From: DUAL01 sp964452095
GTDB lineage: Bacteria > Bacteroidota > Bacteroidia > Flavobacteriales > BACL11
Assembly (NCBI GenBank): GCA_964452095.1
Contig: CAYVKX010000086.1
Span: 1 to 7,656 of the forward strand
Direction: 5' to 3'
DNA length: 7,656 bases
Positions 5,920-7,656 of the stretch are shown here, in pieces (positions within the stretch are counted from its first letter, which is position 1; every line of letters begins with the position of its first letter). The notes beneath the pieces are model-generated. The model had not been told where the DNA came from. It was given only the letters and a program-made list of their open reading frames with translations, and searched no databases. Made by a program: the position numbers and the translations under genes.

Positions 5920-6954
5920 ATGGCTTCATTTTATCCTTTAAAAATAGAGAAAATTAGAGAGCTTACTGCAAATGCTGTAGAAATTACATTTGAAGTTTCT
6001 GCAGATATTTTTGATAAGTTTAACTTTAAAGCCGGACAATATATTACTATAAAACATCAAGTTGATGGAGAAGATGTGAGAAGAGCTTATTCTATTTGCT
6101 CGCCAGAAAAAGATGGTTTATCCATTGGTGTGAAATTAGTAGAAGGAGGGAAGATGTCCACTTTTTTGACTAAAGAATTAAAAGAAGGAGATATATTAGA
6201 AGTAATGCCGCCAAGCGGAAACTTTGTGTTAAATAATGAGGAAAAAGTGGTAGCCATTTGTGCAGGAAGTGGAATTACACCAATTCTTAGTATGATGAAA
6301 AAAATGAGTGAAAATACAATCCCTCATTTTACTTTGGTTTATGGAAATAAAACTATAAAATCTACTATGTTTTTTGTTGAGTTAAACAATATTATTTCTC
6401 ATCCAAATTTAAATTTTCATTTTGCCTATTCCAGAGAAAAAGTTGATGGTTGTTTTAATTCCAGAATTGATAAAAATATGCTCTCACAACTTACTGAGCA
6501 AGAGTCATTTTTACAAGCTGATGGTTACTTTCTTTGCGGGCCAGGAGAAATGATTGATATAGCGGAAGAATTTTTATTGGAAAAAGGAGTTGAGAAATCT
6601 AAAATTCATTTTGAGAGATTTACAGCTTCCAGAAAAGAAGATGTTTCCATAGTTGAGAATGCAGATGAAATAATAAGTAATATCACGGTAATTATGGATG
6701 GAGATGAATTTGAATATACGCTTTCATCAAAAGGAGAAAGTATTTTAGATTCTGCAATGGATGTTGGTGCTGATGTTCCATTTTCTTGCAAAGGAGCTGT
6801 TTGTTGCACTTGCAAAGCAAAAGTAATGGAAGGGAAAGCTGCAATGGATGCGAATTACTCTCTTTCGGAAGAAGAAGTTGCCCAAGGATATATTCTTACT
6901 TGCCAGGCACACCCAATTACTAAAAATATTGTTGTGGATTATGATGAGATGTAG
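5920..6954 (+). CDS. paaE: Phenylacetyl-CoA epoxidase reductase PaaE
   Basis: This 344-residue iron-sulfur flavoprotein passes electrons from NAD(P)H to the PaaA diiron centre. The order is ferredoxin-reductase FAD domain, nucleotide-binding domain, then C-terminal plant-type [2Fe-2S] domain, as in PaaE. RAYS (residues 55-58) binds FAD. AICAGSGITP (112-121) and CGPGEM (206-211) belong to the NAD(P)H domain. The cluster ligands are Cys290, Cys295, Cys298 and Cys328 (C-x4-C-x2-C-x29-C); Cys296 is an extra neighbour. Length is close to the family norm of about 350. Unlike the enterobacterial paaABCDE order, it is transcribed away from paaA from a shared 115-base region, so its level can be set separately. 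Its stop is 8 bases from the stop of the convergent T9SS gene. Confidence 0.94.
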   Translation: MASFYPLKIEKIRELTANAVEITFEVSADIFDKFNFKAGQYITIKHQVDGEDVRRAYSICSPEKDGLSIGVKLVEGGKMSTFLTKELKEGDILEVMPPSGNFVLNNEEKVVAICAGSGITPILSMMKKMSENTIPHFTLVYGNKTIKSTMFFVELNNIISHPNLNFHFAYSREKVDGCFNSRIDKNMLSQLTEQESFLQADGYFLCGPGEMIDIAEEFLLEKGVEKSKIHFERFTASRKEDVSIVENADEIISNITVIMDGDEFEYTLSSKGESILDSAMDVGADVPFSCKGAVCCTCKAKVMEGKAAMDANYSLSEEEVAQGYILTCQAHPITKNIVVDYDEM

Positions 6955-6979
6955 ATTGTTTTTTATTTTATAACAATCT
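6953..6979. terminator. Hairpin at the convergent 3' ends of paaE and the T9SS gene
   Basis: AGATTGTT (6953-6960) and AACAATCT (6972-6979) form a perfect 8-base stem around an 11-base T/A loop. It overlaps the last two bases of the paaE stop and the last codons of the opposite gene, the usual place for a two-way terminator. The stem is AT-rich, the loop is long and no clear U tract follows, so its strength is doubtful. Confidence 0.4.
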
Positions 6980-7656
6980 TCTTTTCAACTGTTCCATTAT
7001 CATAAATATAAAATAGTGGTGTATTTCTTTTCGGTTTTGCTTCTCTACCTAAAACATCAACAATTTTAATCAATGTTTTATTCTTAGAGACATTAAAGTT
7101 ATTTACTCCACTTATATTAGTGCAAGGCATGGCAAGTATTCCATCATAAAAATCTTGAATGTTTTGTGTGTAATTAAAAAGTAGCGGCAAACTTCCTCCA
7201 TTTGTATTGGTGCTGTCNNNNNNNNNNGCAAAAACAAAGGCATATTCCAAAATATAAGAAGTATTAGTGTCTAAAGTAAAAGGACCATTGGACATAATTG
7301 ACCTTCTATCTGCAGGCATATTTCCTGCCGTAACTTCTGTCCAAGGAGTGGAGAAATTAGGGTCGGTATTATCTGGGAACATATAATTGCATTGATTTGT
7401 TGTTGAACCAGGACCACTACCATATCCATCACCACCATAAGTCATTGGTACATTGTCTTTCCATACGCCCTTCAGATAATTGTAAAAGTGCTGTGGAGTG
7501 CTTGGATTTCCAGTAATTGTAAAGTTATTATCATAATACATAAATTTATCCATACTGCTATTCAAATAAACTAAACCCTGGGCAGGAGGGTTAACCCCAT
7601 ATCCATTTCCAGACACTTCATCATCACTGTCCCCATTGTAAGTATAACTCAAATTC
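6963..7656 (-). CDS. T9SS-secreted protein, C-terminal part (runs off window, interrupted by gap)
   Basis: The minus-strand frame is open to the right edge, so the real start is outside; an in-frame TTG at 7652 is not a credible start. The C-terminus, LIKIVDVLGRE, then PLFYIYDNGTVEKKIVIK, is a type A Por/T9SS sorting domain, which directs proteins across the outer membrane and is then usually removed. Upstream, PADRRSIMSNGPFTLDTNTS with EYAFVFA resembles a segment common in large flavobacterial secreted proteins. The 10-N gap at 7218-7227 interrupts the gene after EYAFVFA, and the sequence resumes in frame at DSTNTNG, a natural continuation, so both halves probably belong to one protein. The catalytic or adhesive role lies in the missing N-terminal part. 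There is no evident link to phenylacetate use; the gene is convergent with paaE. Confidence 0.85.
   Translation of the reverse strand, partial: NLSYTYNGDSDDEVSGNGYGVNPPAQGLVYLNSSMDKFMYYDNNFTITGNPSTPQHFYNYLKGVWKDNVPMTYGGDGYGSGPGSTTNQCNYMFPDNTDPNFSTPWTEVTAGNMPADRRSIMSNGPFTLDTNTSYILEYAFVFXXXXDSTNTNGGSLPLLFNYTQNIQDFYDGILAMPCTNISGVNNFNVSKNKTLIKIVDVLGREAKPKRNTPLFYIYDNGTVEKKIVIK
7218..7227. other. Assembly gap (10 N) inside the T9SS gene
   Basis: Ten N interrupt the coding frame. The frame is kept across them (Ala, three unknown residues, Asp), and the flanking protein text reads as one family, so this join looks sound, unlike the one at 479-488. Confidence 0.95.

Noticed and set aside
341..6815. 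Antisense open frames of about 60-90 residues inside the paa genes
   Set aside because: They lie opposite well-conserved genes in other frames, have low-complexity Ser/Phe/Leu composition and resemble no family.
7650..7652. TTG as the start codon of the T9SS gene
   Set aside because: The frame continues upstream to the window edge (an Asn codon precedes it), and T9SS proteins need an N-terminal signal peptide that is not seen here.
1..7656. A new defence system, CRISPR array, toxin-antitoxin pair, tRNA or insertion sequence
   Set aside because: Nearly all the sequence is explained by paa genes and a T9SS gene; no spacer-repeat array, transposase, tRNA-like fold or nuclease motif was seen.

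Overview
The window is low-GC DNA from a member of the Bacteroidota, most likely the order Flavobacteriales. Supports for this are a Por-type (type IX, T9SS) C-terminal sorting domain at the right end, TAnnTTTG promoter elements, no Shine-Dalgarno sequences, and an intergenic repeat of a kind I associate with flavobacterial genomes. Two runs of exactly 10 N (479-488 and 7218-7227) mark scaffold joins, so this looks like a draft or metagenome-assembled sequence.

The core is an aerobic phenylacetate (phenylacetyl-CoA) degradation cluster. On the minus strand, read right to left, it runs paaA, paaB, paaC, paaD, paaG, paaH, paaI, paaJ. paaE lies on the plus strand, divergent from paaA across a 115-base promoter region that holds two dyad sequences. 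PaaA, PaaB and PaaC form the diiron epoxidase, PaaE feeds it electrons, and PaaD is the probable metal-centre maturation factor. PaaG isomerises the ring epoxide to oxepin-CoA. PaaH and PaaJ carry out the later beta-oxidation-like steps, and PaaI hydrolyses dead-end CoA esters. paaK (ligase), paaZ (ring opening), paaF (hydratase) and any regulator are not in the window and must be elsewhere if the pathway is complete.

Left end (1-750): the open frame that spans the N gap is an artefact. It joins the first 87 codons of paaJ, cut just after the catalytic-Cys codon, to the 3' part of an unrelated small gene of secreted type. That small gene is followed after 3 bases by the start of a second thiolase. 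Its first 22 residues are identical to those of paaJ, but the DNA differs at 10 positions, all synonymous. This is either a real paaJ duplication or a scaffold error, and it is the main point to resolve.

Middle: genes are packed tightly (overlap or 0-13 base gaps) except for a 101-base spacer before paaG and a 197-base spacer before paaH. The second spacer holds a flavobacterial-type palindromic repeat and a degenerate 16-bp-period repeat.

Right end (6963-7656): the 3' part of a large T9SS-secreted protein, convergent with paaE. A hairpin at the shared 3' ends may terminate both transcripts. I see no new defence, mobile or RNA system; the biology is a well-known catabolic pathway in a flavobacterial arrangement.
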